A DNA stretch of 64,000 nucleotides. It comes from Stackebrandtia nassauensis DSM 44728. Its GTDB lineage: Bacteria; Actinomycetota; Actinomycetes; Mycobacteriales; Micromonosporaceae. How positions within the stretch are numbered: the stretch's first letter is position 1; the number at the start of each line of letters is the position of its first letter. A program made the position numbers and the translations under genes. Below are positions 41,920-51,793 of the stretch, piece by piece. The DNA is taken from positions 1,302,001 through 1,366,000 of the forward strand of contig NC_013947.1 of assembly GCF_000024545.1 (NCBI RefSeq). Direction: 5' to 3'. The notes under the pieces are model-generated. The model did not search any database, had not been told where the DNA came from, and worked only from the letters and a program-made list of their open reading frames with translations.

Positions 41920-42768
41920 CTAAGCGCCGTTCGGCCGGTTCCCGAACCGGGCCAGGTAGTGCCACACCCGTTTGACCGCCTGCGGATCGAACCGGCCCGA
42001 ACGCGCCGCGTCCCCGATGATCCCCGGATCGAGCACCCCGTCGATGGCGATCCGCTCGCCGAGCTCGACGAACTGTGGCCCCCGGTACTCGGGATATCGG
42101 CGCAGTTCCGCGACGGTGAGCCGAAACCCGCTGTGCCACTCCACCGCACACCCCAGCCGCGTCGCCGAAGCCTCGACCTCCGTGCCCCGGTAACACGGAT
42201 CCAGCACCAGTGCCTCCACATGCGAGCGCAACAGCACCGGGCCGTGCACCTGCGCCTCGACGTAGTCGTCCAGGTCGTCCTGACGATCCGCCAGCGCGAT
42301 CGCGATGAGCCCCATCCGGTCGGCGACCCCGAAATCCGAGGGCTCGAAGACGCTGTCGGGATAACAGAACGTGGTCCGCGCCAGTGTGTCGGCCGTCAGT
42401 CTGAAGTGGGCGGACCCGAACCGGGGCGCCGCACCGACCGGCTTGCCCCGGAAGTTCAACGCGCCGTAGACCGGCCGCTCATCGGCGGGAGCCTCGTCGT
42501 AGGCGCGGTCGAATATCCGGCTCTCCCAGCGCCACCGGTCACCGCCGGGAAACGCGGTCAGCCCACCATTGCTGGTCCCGGTGACGAACTGTGAACAGTA
42601 GACACCGTCGTCGGCCAGCACGTCCAGTATCGGTTTGTCGCGCAGCATCCGGTCCGGGTGGAAGTTGAGACTGACCCGCAGCGCCGGGTCGATGGCGGGC
42701 CCGGATGCCAGTGCCGCGACGTGATCCAGCGCCCGCTGCCGGGCCGACGGGGAACCTTCGGCACTCAT
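41920..42768 (-). CDS. DUF3626-family protein
   Basis: 282 residues from the ATG at 42768. Diagnostic stretches include VSLNFHPDRMLRDKPILDVL, YCSQFVTGTSNGGLTAFPGG and YGALNFRGKPVGAAPRFGSA, matching a conserved actinobacterial protein of unknown function. His, Asp and Arg residues clustered in these stretches could form an active site, but no reaction is known to me. The start is uncertain because no strong ribosome site is visible. Confidence 0.75.
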   Translation of the reverse strand: MSAEGSPSARQRALDHVAALASGPAIDPALRVSLNFHPDRMLRDKPILDVLADDGVYCSQFVTGTSNGGLTAFPGGDRWRWESRIFDRAYDEAPADERPVYGALNFRGKPVGAAPRFGSAHFRLTADTLARTTFCYPDSVFEPSDFGVADRMGLIAIALADRQDDLDDYVEAQVHGPVLLRSHVEALVLDPCYRGTEVEASATRLGCAVEWHSGFRLTVAELRRYPEYRGPQFVELGERIAIDGVLDPGIIGDAARSGRFDPQAVKRVWHYLARFGNRPNGA

Positions 42769-42900
42769 CCAGGAAGTGTCGCCCACCGCGACCGAAATCA
42801 ACCAGAAGTTTTCGGCGCCGGAATGTCGAGAACCCCGTCGCGGCTTCGTTCCTGAAGTGAACCCGGCCGACCCCGGCCGCACCCCACCGAGGAGAACACC

Positions 42901-44016
42901 ATGGCCGACAACGGCACCCGCGCCGCCACGATCCTGAACCGCCCGATCCAGCTGGGCGAACTGTCACTGCGCAACCGGATCGCGATGGCACCCATGACCC
43001 GGCAGTTCTCGCCCGGCGGGGTCCCCGACGCCGACGTGGCCGCCTACTACGCGCGCCGGGCCGCCGGTGGCGTCGGCCTGATCGTCACCGAGGGCACCTA
43101 CATCGGACACGAATCCGCCGGTTCCAGCGACCGCGTGCCCCGCTTCCACGGCGAGGACGCACTCGCGGGCTGGGCCGCGGTCGCCGACGCGGTGCACGCC
43201 GCCGGGGGTCGCGTCTTCCCGCAGCTGTGGCACGTCGGCATGGACCGCGCCGCCGGAACTCCGCCGGTGGCCGAGGCCCCGCCGATGGGTCCGTCGGGCA
43301 TCCCGCTGGACGACCGCCCCGCGGGCAAGACCATGACCCCGACCGACCTCGACGAGGTCATCGAAGCCTTCGCCACCGCCGCGGCCGCCGCCCAGGCCGC
43401 GGGCTTCGACGGCGTCGAACTGCACGGCGCCCACGGCTACCTCATCGACCAGTTCCTGTGGGAGCACACCAATCGCCGCACCGACAGCTACGGCGGCGAC
43501 ATTGCCGGACGCACCCGCTTCGCCGCCGAGATCGTGTCGGCCTGCCGCGCGGCGGTGACACCGGGCTTCCCCATCAGCTTCCGGATGTCACAGTGGAAGA
43601 TGGGCGCCTACCAGGCGAAGCTGGCCGAGTCTCCACAAGAGCTCGACGCGGTCCTCGCCCCGCTGGCCCGCGCCGGTGTCGACGCTTTCCACTGCTCGAC
43701 CCGCCGCTACTGGCTGCCGGAGTTCGACGGCTGCGACCTGAACCTGGCGGGCTGGGTCAAGAAACTGACCGGCAAACCCACGATCACGGTCGGCGCGGTC
43801 GGTCTGGCCAACGAGTTCCTCCAATCCCTGCAAGGCGACCAGACCGACGCCACGTCGATCGACGGCCTGCTCGACCGCCTGGAAGCCGACGAGTTCGACA
43901 TGGTCGCGGTGGGCCGGGCCCTGCTGGCCGACCCCGCATGGGCCGCCAAGACCCTGGCCGGACGCCACGACCAGGTGACGCCGTTCGAGCCGTCGATGCT
44001 GGGCCGGCTGCACTGA
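42901..44016 (+). CDS. NADH:flavin oxidoreductase / old yellow enzyme family
   Basis: 371 residues; ATG after GAGGAG. The FMN barrel is typical of OYE-family ene-reductases: LRNRIAMAPMTRQF near the start, QLWHVGMD in the middle, and GVELHGAHGYLIDQFLWEHT with the conserved His pair. GAVGLANEF and DMVAVGRALLADPAW complete the phosphate-binding end. It reduces activated C=C bonds with NAD(P)H. The first TetR operator copy lies 11 bp after its stop, so it belongs near, not clearly in, that regulon. Confidence 0.9.
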   Translation: MADNGTRAATILNRPIQLGELSLRNRIAMAPMTRQFSPGGVPDADVAAYYARRAAGGVGLIVTEGTYIGHESAGSSDRVPRFHGEDALAGWAAVADAVHAAGGRVFPQLWHVGMDRAAGTPPVAEAPPMGPSGIPLDDRPAGKTMTPTDLDEVIEAFATAAAAAQAAGFDGVELHGAHGYLIDQFLWEHTNRRTDSYGGDIAGRTRFAAEIVSACRAAVTPGFPISFRMSQWKMGAYQAKLAESPQELDAVLAPLARAGVDAFHCSTRRYWLPEFDGCDLNLAGWVKKLTGKPTITVGAVGLANEFLQSLQGDQTDATSIDGLLDRLEADEFDMVAVGRALLADPAWAAKTLAGRHDQVTPFEPSMLGRLH

Positions 44017-44026
44017 CGCCCGAGGG

Positions 44027-44084
44027 TAAGCGGTCGATCGATTAATCGGGTCACAGTTCTTGTAAATAATCGATCGATCGATTA
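44027..44084. promoter_or_regulatory. Two TetR operator copies in the MBL-fold gene promoter
   Basis: TAAGCGGTCGATCGATTA (44027-44044) and the perfect palindrome TAATCGATCGATCGATTA (44067-44084) match the site at the TetR gene (37107). Their centres are 40 bp apart, near four DNA turns. The second lies in the spacer between CTTGTA (44059-44064) and TAGTGT (44082-44087), so binding would block RNA polymerase. Confidence 0.72.
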
Positions 44085-44113
44085 GTGTGAGCGAGGCAGG
44101 AAGGAGAACGGAC

Positions 44114-45109
44114 ATGTCGAAACATGTACTGCCGCACGAGATCCAGGAACATCCCACCGGCTACTCCGGGCCGAACCTGACACCGGTCGGGTTGGAGTTG
44201 CTGCCGCGCGAACTGGGGGAGGGTGTGGTCGCCCTGATGGCCAACGTCCCGCCCAAGGACAACAACGGCGTCGTGTTCGGCGAACGGGCCGCGCTGGTCG
44301 TCGACGCCGGGATCACCCCGACGGTAGGGCGGCGGATTCGCGGCCACGCACGGGAACTGAGCCCCGTGGCGCCGAAGTTCCTGGTCAACACGACCTACCA
44401 CGGCGACCACACCTTCGGGAACCTCGCATTCGACGACCTCACGATCGTCACCTCGCGCGCCAACCGCGAGTTCATGGACGATCTGGACCGCGAGAAGCGC
44501 GACCGGACCGACAACATGTACGGCGACGAGCACCTCTTCGAGGCGTTCGACGCCTGGCGCGGCCCCGACGTCGTCTTCGACTCCCACACCGAGATCGACC
44601 TGGGTGGACGGACCGTCGAGCTGCACCACTTCGGAGCGGGCAACGGCCCCGGGGACACCATCGTGTACGTCCCGTCGGCGCGCACCGCCTGGACCGGGAA
44701 CTACCTGTGTGGAGCGGGAAGCCCGCACATGTTGCTGCAGGCCGGACCGACGCCGTACCTGGAGTCGCTGCGCGGGATGCGGGAAGCGTTGCCGGAACTG
44801 GAGACCATCGTTCCCGGGCACGGCCCGATCGGCGACGGTCCCCGCGCCGTCGCGGCCCTCATCGAGTACCTGGAGCGGCTTCGCGACGAGGTCACCGCCG
44901 CCTTCGACGCGGGCTACGACGTCGAGGAGACCTACCGACGCTGCACCGACCCGTGGGCCGACGGCCTCGACGCCGAGATCGCCGCCGCGCTGGCTGAGTA
45001 CGAGGCACCGACCCAAGCCGTCCACAGCGGATTCCAGAGACTGGCCCGGGATCTGCACCGCCTCAACATCCTCACCACCTATCGGGTGTGCGAGCAGCTC
45101 GCCGCCTAG
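44114..45109 (+). CDS. MBL-fold protein with degenerate metal-binding residues
   Basis: 331 residues; ATG at 44114 after GGAAGGAG. The fold is metallo-beta-lactamase-like, but the HxHxDH motif reads TYHGDH (first His is Thr), the next ligand region (usually GxxHTxGD) reads GAGNGPGD with Asn, and the buried Asp region reads WTGNYL with Asn. Only the last motif, VPGHGPIGD, is normal. It may bind one metal or none. Two TetR sites precede it, and a small monooxygenase-like gene follows 18 bp later. Confidence 0.82.
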   Translation: MSKHVLPHEIQEHPTGYSGPNLTPVGLELLPRELGEGVVALMANVPPKDNNGVVFGERAALVVDAGITPTVGRRIRGHARELSPVAPKFLVNTTYHGDHTFGNLAFDDLTIVTSRANREFMDDLDREKRDRTDNMYGDEHLFEAFDAWRGPDVVFDSHTEIDLGGRTVELHHFGAGNGPGDTIVYVPSARTAWTGNYLCGAGSPHMLLQAGPTPYLESLRGMREALPELETIVPGHGPIGDGPRAVAALIEYLERLRDEVTAAFDAGYDVEETYRRCTDPWADGLDAEIAAALAEYEAPTQAVHSGFQRLARDLHRLNILTTYRVCEQLAA

Positions 45110-45127
45110 ACCCACAAAGGAGCAACA

Positions 45128-45409
45128 ATGTCGTACATCCTGATCCGGCAGAAGTTCACCGACTACACCCAATGGCGGGCCTCGTTCGACGCCATGGCCG
45201 ACGAACGCCAACGGCACGGACTGCGCAACGTCGTCGTCACCCGCAACCGCGACGACCAGGACGAAGTGGTGGTGCTGTTCGAGATCACCGACCCCGCCGC
45301 GGTGCGCGAGTACCTGCACGGCGGTGACCTCAAGGCGGCCTGGAAACGCGGAACCGTCATCCCCGAGACCAACCAGGTGACGTTCCTCGACGACGCGGCA
45401 CCGCTGTAG
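45128..45409 (+). CDS. Small dimeric alpha-beta barrel protein (ABM/cyclase-like)
   Basis: 93 residues; ribosome site AAAGGAGC 8 bp upstream. The pattern YILIRQKFTDYTQWRASFDA and VLFEITDPAAVREYLHG is that of small ferredoxin-like dimers such as antibiotic-biosynthesis monooxygenase or DUF1330 proteins. Catalytic residues are not identifiable. It is cotranscribed with the MBL-fold gene and so under the same TetR sites. Confidence 0.75.
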   Translation: MSYILIRQKFTDYTQWRASFDAMADERQRHGLRNVVVTRNRDDQDEVVVLFEITDPAAVREYLHGGDLKAAWKRGTVIPETNQVTFLDDAAPL

Positions 45410-45512
45410 CCACGGACCGCGGGCTGGCGGAATTGCGTCAGCCCGCAGCTTCCGGCACGCTTGGCGCGTCGTATGTGTAGGCGGTCACGGCAACCGCCGA
45501 AGGGAGCTCGGT

Positions 45513-46556
45513 ATGGCGAAGCGACTGTGGGCCACGATCACGGCTGTGGTGGTGTTGGCGGCCGGGGGAGTGCTGTCGCTGACGGGTTGCGGCGCCGGTG
45601 GCGGCGAGCCGCGCATCGACCTCAATCTGCCCACTTTCGACGACCCCGAGAACGGCGCACAGTGGAAGCCGAAGGTCCGCAACGATTCCGGGGACACGCT
45701 CACCGATGTGGAGTTCACCGCGACCATCGAGGTAGCGGGCGATGACGAACCGCCGGTCGCGTTGCCCGACCGGCTGGCGGGTGTGGAGGACATGTGCATG
45801 GACACTCCCGACAGTGAACCGTCGGCCGACTGCCTCAGTTCGAAGAAGGAGCTGGAGCGCGATGCCTGCGAGGTTCCGCACCGGGACGAGCGCGTCGAGA
45901 GCGGCTTGTCGATGTCGTGCGACAACGATCTCAAACCCGGCGTGAACTCGTACGACGCGATGTTCGTGATCGCCGACATACGTCTGCCCATGGAACACGA
46001 GAAGCTGCGAGACCATCCGGACGTGACGATTCACGCGGAGTTGAGCGTTGGCGGAAAGGTCGTCGACACCGCCGAGGACGAACTGTCCATTGAGGTCCCG
46101 GCCGAGTACGAGCGCGTGACACTCGACGGTCTGCCGCGGGACATGTCGATCGACGACCCCGCCTCCAAGACCCACGACTGGTCGGTCACCGTCGCCAACG
46201 ACACCGGCGAGGACATCACCGGAGCCGGAATCGACCTGGAGATGGTCAGCAACATCGACCTGTTCGAGATCGACCCCGCCGACGGCGACTGCGAGAACGT
46301 GTCCAGCTCCATCAAAGAGGCGGTCGGGTGCGCCGACGTGGACATTCCGGCGGGCGAATCGGTGACCGTCAAGCTGCGGCTGAACGTCGCCGACGGCGCC
46401 GCGGAACGGTACGAGGAGCGCTGCTATCCCGATCGGCCCTCGCTCGAGGAATGCCGCGACGAGGTGAGCGGGGCGGACCTGAGGATCGCGGTCAAGACGG
46501 GTTCCGAGTTGTTCGCCGAATCCGGCGCGGTGTGCCGGGTGCGAGTCGACGACTGA
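45513..46556 (+). CDS. Hypothetical lipoprotein with two tandem similar domains
   Basis: 347 residues with a lipoprotein signal; lipobox LSLTGC places the lipid Cys near residue 27. Two similar beta-rich domains are visible: VRNDSGDTLTDVEFTATIE in the first and VANDTGEDITGAGIDLEM in the second. Each carries Cys pairs that could form disulphides. It is paralogous to the single-domain membrane protein at 35731. Exposed on the outer membrane face; function unknown. Confidence 0.75.
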   Translation: MAKRLWATITAVVVLAAGGVLSLTGCGAGGGEPRIDLNLPTFDDPENGAQWKPKVRNDSGDTLTDVEFTATIEVAGDDEPPVALPDRLAGVEDMCMDTPDSEPSADCLSSKKELERDACEVPHRDERVESGLSMSCDNDLKPGVNSYDAMFVIADIRLPMEHEKLRDHPDVTIHAELSVGGKVVDTAEDELSIEVPAEYERVTLDGLPRDMSIDDPASKTHDWSVTVANDTGEDITGAGIDLEMVSNIDLFEIDPADGDCENVSSSIKEAVGCADVDIPAGESVTVKLRLNVADGAAERYEERCYPDRPSLEECRDEVSGADLRIAVKTGSELFAESGAVCRVRVDD

Positions 46557-46603
46557 GCCAAGCGCCGGCAAGGGGGTTGACGTCGTGTGCGAGGCTCTAG
46601 TTC

Positions 46604-47290
46604 GTGACTAGAGCTTCTCTGGACAAGGACCCGGCCGAGGTCGCCGCCATGTTCGACGGGGTGGCCAAACGCTACGACCGGATGAACACGCTGATGTCGC
46701 TGGGGATGGACAAGCGCTGGCGGACCGCCGTGCGCGAGGCCCTGGAGCTGGAGCCGGAGCACAAGTGCCTCGACCTGGGAGCCGGGTCGGGGGTGTCCAC
46801 CCAGGAGCTGGGGCGCTCGGGGGCGTTCGTCGTCGGTGGCGACATCTCGCTGGGGATGCTCGCGGTCGGCAAGGACCGGGGCGTGAACCTCGTGGGGGCC
46901 AACGCGCTGGCGCTGCCGTTCGCCGACGAGGCCTTCGACGCGGTGACGATCGCGTTCGCGATCCGCAACGTGCCCGACGTCGATGTGGCGCTGAAGGAGA
47001 TGCGGCGGGTGCTGAAGCCGGGCGGGCGGCTGGTGGTGTGCGAGTTCTCGACACCGACGTGGCGACCGTTCCGGACCGTTTACATGGAGTACGTGATGCG
47101 CGGGTTCCCGTTGCTGGCCAAACGGTTGTCGTCCAATCCGGAGGCCTATGTGTACCTCGCGGAATCGGTGCGCGCCTGGCCGAAGCAGGAGGAGTTCGCC
47201 GCCCGCATCCGCAGCAACGGCTACGGACGGGTCGCGTGGCGCAACTTCGCCGGCGGCGCGGTGGCACTGCACCGGGCGACGAGGGTGTAA
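46604..47290 (+). CDS. menG: Demethylmenaquinone methyltransferase MenG (UbiE family)
   Basis: 228 residues from a GTG. It methylates demethylmenaquinone to menaquinone using SAM. The N-terminal VAAMFDGVAKRYDRMNTLMS is the classic UbiE/MenG signature. SAM motif I reads LDLGAGSGVSTQELG, and motif III VLKPGGRLVVCEFSTP is intact. It is followed by menJ and the nuo genes, so menaquinone finishing and use are grouped. Confidence 0.93.
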   Translation: MTRASLDKDPAEVAAMFDGVAKRYDRMNTLMSLGMDKRWRTAVREALELEPEHKCLDLGAGSGVSTQELGRSGAFVVGGDISLGMLAVGKDRGVNLVGANALALPFADEAFDAVTIAFAIRNVPDVDVALKEMRRVLKPGGRLVVCEFSTPTWRPFRTVYMEYVMRGFPLLAKRLSSNPEAYVYLAESVRAWPKQEEFAARIRSNGYGRVAWRNFAGGAVALHRATRV

Positions 47291-47311
47291 CCGTGCGAAT
47301 CGGACACCAAG

Positions 47312-47330
47312 TTAGGTTGCCCTAATTAAC
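47312..47330. promoter_or_regulatory. Possible iron box (IdeR/DtxR-type) upstream of menJ
   Basis: TTAGGTTGCCCTAATTAAC matches 13 of 19 positions of the iron-box consensus TTAGGTTAGCCTAACCTAA, with the left half (TTAGGTT) and CCTAA conserved. It lies about 140-155 bp before the menJ GTG and 22 bp after menG. If real, it would link menaquinone reduction and perhaps the iron-rich nuo genes to iron supply. Confidence 0.4.
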
Positions 47331-47466
47331 AAAGGGCAGGAGGCGAAGTCCTAGACTGCACTCCGGACAACCCTTGTGAATGCATTCACAAGCCTTGATC
47401 CAGCCGCTGAGCAGCCCAAATGCCACGGCCGAACTGAAAACCGACAATCGCACCGCGAGGATCACC

Positions 47467-48753
47467 GTGCCCAGCAGTAATCCAGCCCCCAACGACGCCG
47501 ACGTCATAGTCGTCGGCGCGGGACCGGCTGGCTCGGCGAGCGCGTACTACCTGGCCAGTCACGGCCTCGACGTCCTGTTGTTGGAGAAGACCAGTTTCCC
47601 CAGGGAGAAGGTCTGCGGCGACGGTCTGACCCCCAAGTCGGTCAAGGCCCTCATCCGCATGGGCATCGACACCAGCCCCGAAGCGGGCTGGACCCACAAC
47701 AAGGGCCTGCGGGTCGTCGCCGGGGACACGCAGCTGAGCCTCGACTGGCCGAAACTCGACGACTACCCCGCCTACGGGCTCACCCGCACCCGGCTCGACT
47801 TCGACGAGCTGCTGGCCGACCGCGCCGTGTCCGCCGGGGCCCGGCTGCTGACCGAGGTCAACGTCACCACCCCGATCTTCGACCGCGCCGGACGCGTGTG
47901 CGGCGTCGAAGCCGTCGTCGGCGCCGAGAAGCGGCCCGCCACCTACACCGCACCGATCGTGGTGTCGGCCGACGGCGTCTCGGCCCGGATGGCCCTGGCA
48001 CTGGGCATCGCCAAACGCGACGACCGTCCACTGGGGGTCGCGGTACGGCGCTACTACAAGAGCCCCGCCAAACACGACGACGAGTACCTCGAGTCGTGGC
48101 TGCAACTGCGCAGCGCCGCCAACCCCAACGTGCTGCTGCCCGGCTACGGCTGGATCTTCGGGCTGGGCGACGGCCGCGTCAACGTCGGCCTCGGCGTCCT
48201 GAACTCCTCCACCGCGTTCGGCAAGACCAACTACCGCAAGCTGTTGACCGACTGGCTGTCGTCCACCCCCGAGGAATGGGGCATGCGGGACGAGTCGCAG
48301 GCCGACGGACCGATCCGCGGCGCCGGGCTTCCGATGGGCTTCAACCGGGTACCGCACTACAGCCGGGGGCTGGTGCTGGTGGGCGACTCCGGCGGCATGG
48401 TCAACCCGTTCAACGGCGAGGGCATCGCCTACGCGATGGAGTCCGGCGAGATCGCCGCCCGCTTCGTCGCCGACGCGCTGGCCAAACCCGCGGGGCCGCG
48501 CCGCGAGGCCGTCCTGCGGCAGTACCCGGTCGAACTGAAACGCGAGTTCGGCGGCTACTACCGGATGGGCGACATCTTCGTGAAGCTGATCGGCAACCCG
48601 ACGGTGATGCGGCTGTGCACCGAGCACGGCCTGCACCATCCGCTGCTGATGCGCTTCGTTTTGAAGCTACTGGCGAACCTCACCGACGCGCGCGGTGGCG
48701 ACGCCATGGACAAACTGATCAACGGACTGTCGAAGGTGGCGCCTGCCGCATGA
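47467..48753 (+). CDS. menJ: Geranylgeranyl reductase-family FAD enzyme, probable menaquinone reductase MenJ
   Basis: 428 residues from a GTG preceded by GAGGATCACC. The FAD motif DVIVVGAGPAGSASAYYLAS opens it, FPREKVCGDGLTPKSV is typical of the family, and GDSGGMVNPFNGEGIAYAM is the second FAD-contact region. In mycobacteria MenJ saturates an isoprene of menaquinone. An upstream ATG at 47380 would add residues unlike the family. Position between menG and nuoA supports a menaquinone role. Confidence 0.85.
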   Translation: MPSSNPAPNDADVIVVGAGPAGSASAYYLASHGLDVLLLEKTSFPREKVCGDGLTPKSVKALIRMGIDTSPEAGWTHNKGLRVVAGDTQLSLDWPKLDDYPAYGLTRTRLDFDELLADRAVSAGARLLTEVNVTTPIFDRAGRVCGVEAVVGAEKRPATYTAPIVVSADGVSARMALALGIAKRDDRPLGVAVRRYYKSPAKHDDEYLESWLQLRSAANPNVLLPGYGWIFGLGDGRVNVGLGVLNSSTAFGKTNYRKLLTDWLSSTPEEWGMRDESQADGPIRGAGLPMGFNRVPHYSRGLVLVGDSGGMVNPFNGEGIAYAMESGEIAARFVADALAKPAGPRREAVLRQYPVELKREFGGYYRMGDIFVKLIGNPTVMRLCTEHGLHHPLLMRFVLKLLANLTDARGGDAMDKLINGLSKVAPAA

Positions 48754-48808
48754 ACCCCCACCGACCACTTAAGGTGACCAAGATGTGCACTGTAGGTAGG
48801 CGATAGCA

Positions 48809-49168
48809 ATGGAATTGTACGTACCAATCGTCGTGCTCTTCGCGATCGCCGCCGCGTTCGCGGTGTTCTCCGTGGCGGCCGCGCCACTCATCGGCCCGCG
48901 CCGCAAGAACAAGGCCAAGGCCGCCGCCTACGAGTGCGGCATCGAGCCGACCCCCAAGGGAAGCGGCGGCGGCAAGTTCCCGATCAAGTTCTACCTGACG
49001 GCGATGATCTTCATCGTCTTCGACATCGAGATCATCTTCCTGTACCCGTGGGCGGTCGCCTTCGACTCGCTGAAGATGTTCGGCTTCGTGGAGATGGTGC
49101 TGTTCATCGTCACCGTCTTCGTCGCGTACGCCTATGTGTGGCGGCGCGGCGGATTGGATTGGGATTAG
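48809..49168 (+). CDS. nuoA: NADH-quinone oxidoreductase subunit A
   Basis: 119 residues with three membrane spans, the normal size. [20 protein letters not shown] carries the loop Cys at the quinone-site switch, and [20 protein letters not shown] the acidic residues of TM2. Ribosome site TAGGTAGG. It is the first nuo gene, 55 bp after menJ; it may share the menJ transcript. Confidence 0.94.
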   Translation: MELYVPIVVLFAIAAAFAVFSVAAAPLIGPRRKNKAKAAAYECGIEPTPKGSGGGKFPIKFYLTAMIFIVFDIEIIFLYPWAVAFDSLKMFGFVEMVLFIVTVFVAYAYVWRRGGLDWD

Positions 49169-49170
49169 AC

Positions 49171-49820
49171 ATGGGACTCGAGGAAAAACTCCCCAGCGGC
49201 ATTCTTCTGACCTCTGTGGAGAAACTTGTCAACTGGACCCGCAAGGCGTCGTTCTGGCCCGCCACCTTCGGTCTGGCCTGTTGCGCCATCGAGATGATGG
49301 CCACCGGCGCGGCCCGTTACGACACCGCCCGGTTCGGCATGGAGGTGTTCCGCGCCTCCCCGCGTCAGGCCGACCTGATGATCGTGGCCGGACGGGTCAG
49401 CCAGAAGATGGCGCCGGTGCTGCGGCAGATCTACGACCAGATGTCGGAACCCAAGTGGGTGCTGTCGATGGGCGTGTGCGCCTCGTCGGGCGGCATGTTC
49501 AACAACTACGCGATCGTCCAGGGCGTCGACCACGTCGTCCCCGTCGACATCTACCTCCCCGGCTGCCCGCCCCGCCCCGAGATGCTGCTCGACGCGATCT
49601 TGAAGCTGCACGACAAGATCCTGCACGAGCCGCTGGGTGAGAAGCGCCGCCAGCAACTGGAGGAGGCCGAGGAGCAGCTGGTCAAGCCCGGCTCGATGCC
49701 CTCCAGCTACTTCTACAACAAGAAGAAGGCCGCGCAGTGGCGGGAGGCCGCCAAGACCGGCACCACCGAACAACTGCGCATCAAGAACTGGATGGCCGAG
49801 CGCGGAGTGAAGGTCGACTG

Positions 49821-49821
<1 letters not shown>
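49171..49821 (+). CDS. nuoB: NADH-quinone oxidoreductase subunit B (Fe-S cluster N2)
   Basis: 216 residues. [14 protein letters not shown] holds the tandem Cys of cluster N2; further ligands are in [11 protein letters not shown] and the LPGCPPRPE motif. N2 is the last cluster before quinone. The C-terminal ~45 residues (from [18 protein letters not shown]) form an extension common in actinobacteria. Its stop shares one base with the nuoC start. Confidence 0.95.
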
Positions 49822-50458
<637 letters not shown>

Positions 50459-50462
<4 letters not shown>

Positions 50463-51793
50463 CCACGAAAGAAGAGACCACCGACGCCTACGCCGACGCC
50501 CGCGACACCACCGAGGGCAAGGTCTTCACCGTCACCGGCGGCGACTGGGACAGCGTCATCGGCGGCCACGACCCGGTCAGCGACGAACGCCTCGTCGTCA
50601 ACATGGGCCCGCAGCACCCCTCGACCCACGGCGTTTTGCGCCTCGTGGTCGAGATGGAGGGTGAGACGGTCCGGGAACTGCGCCCGGTCATCGGCTACCT
50701 GCACACCGGTATCGAGAAGAACACCGAGTACCGAACCTGGACCCAGGGCACCACCTTCGTCACCCGCGCCGACTACCTGGCCCCGATCTTCAACGAGACC
50801 GCCTACTGTCTCGCGGTCGAGAAGCTGTTGGGCATCGAGCCGCCGCAGCGCGCCACCACGATCCGCGTGATCATGATGGAGCTCAACCGGATCGCCTCCC
50901 ACCTCGTGGGTCTGGCCACCACCGGTATGGAGCTCGGCGCACTGTCCATGATGATCTACGGCTTCCGCGAGCGGGAGTACATCCTGGACATCTTCGAGGC
51001 CGTTTCGGGTCTGCGCATGAACATGGCCTACGTCCGCCCCGGCGGCGTCGCCCAGGACATGCCCGACGAGGCGGTCACCAAGATCCGCGACTTCCTCAAG
51101 TACATGCCCGGCTGCATCAACGACTACGAGAAACTGCTGTCGGGCAACCCGATCTGGCAGGAACGCACCCAGGACATCGCCTACCTGGACGTGTCGGGCT
51201 GCCTGGCCATGGGCGTCACCGGACCCGTGCTGCGGGCCGCCGGACTGCCGTGGGACCTGCGCAAGACCATGCCGTACTGCGGCTACGAGGACTACGACTT
51301 CGAGGTCGCCACCCACACCGGCGCCGACGTGTGGGGCCGCTACCTGGTGCGGCTGGAGGAGATGCGGCAAAGCCTGCGCATCGTCGAGCAGGCCCTGGAG
51401 CGGCTCGAACCCGGCCCCGTCATGGTGGAGGACAAGAAGATCGCCTGGCCCGCGCAGCTGTCGCTGGGCGGCGACGGCATGGGCAACTCGCTGGCCCACG
51501 TCCGCAAGATCATGGGCCAGTCGATGGAGTCGCTGATCCACCACTTCAAGCTCGTCACCGAGGGTTTCCGGGTTCCGCCCGGCCAGGTGTACGTCCCGAT
51601 CGAGGCGCCGCGCGGCGAACTGGGCATCCACCTGGTCTCCGACGGCGGCACCCGCCCCTATCGGATGCACATGCGCGAACCCAGTTTCGTGAACCTGCAA
51701 GCCGTCCCGGCCCTGGCCGAAGGCGGCCTTCTGGCCGACGTCATCGCGGGCGGGGCCTCACTCGACCCGGTTATGGGAGGTTGCGACCGGTAA
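50459..51793 (+). CDS. nuoD: NADH-quinone oxidoreductase subunit D
   Basis: 444 residues from a GTG after [23 protein letters not shown] is the family hallmark and carries the quinone-site His. [17 protein letters not shown] and [19 protein letters not shown] follow. The 49-kDa-type subunit forms much of the quinone pocket with NuoB. It contains no cofactor of its own. Its TAA overlaps the nuoE ATG by one base. Confidence 0.96.

Noticed and set aside
47380..47466. Upstream ATG for menJ
   Set aside because: It adds 29 residues unlike the family and lacks a good ribosome site; the GTG at 47467 has one and precedes the FAD motif directly.
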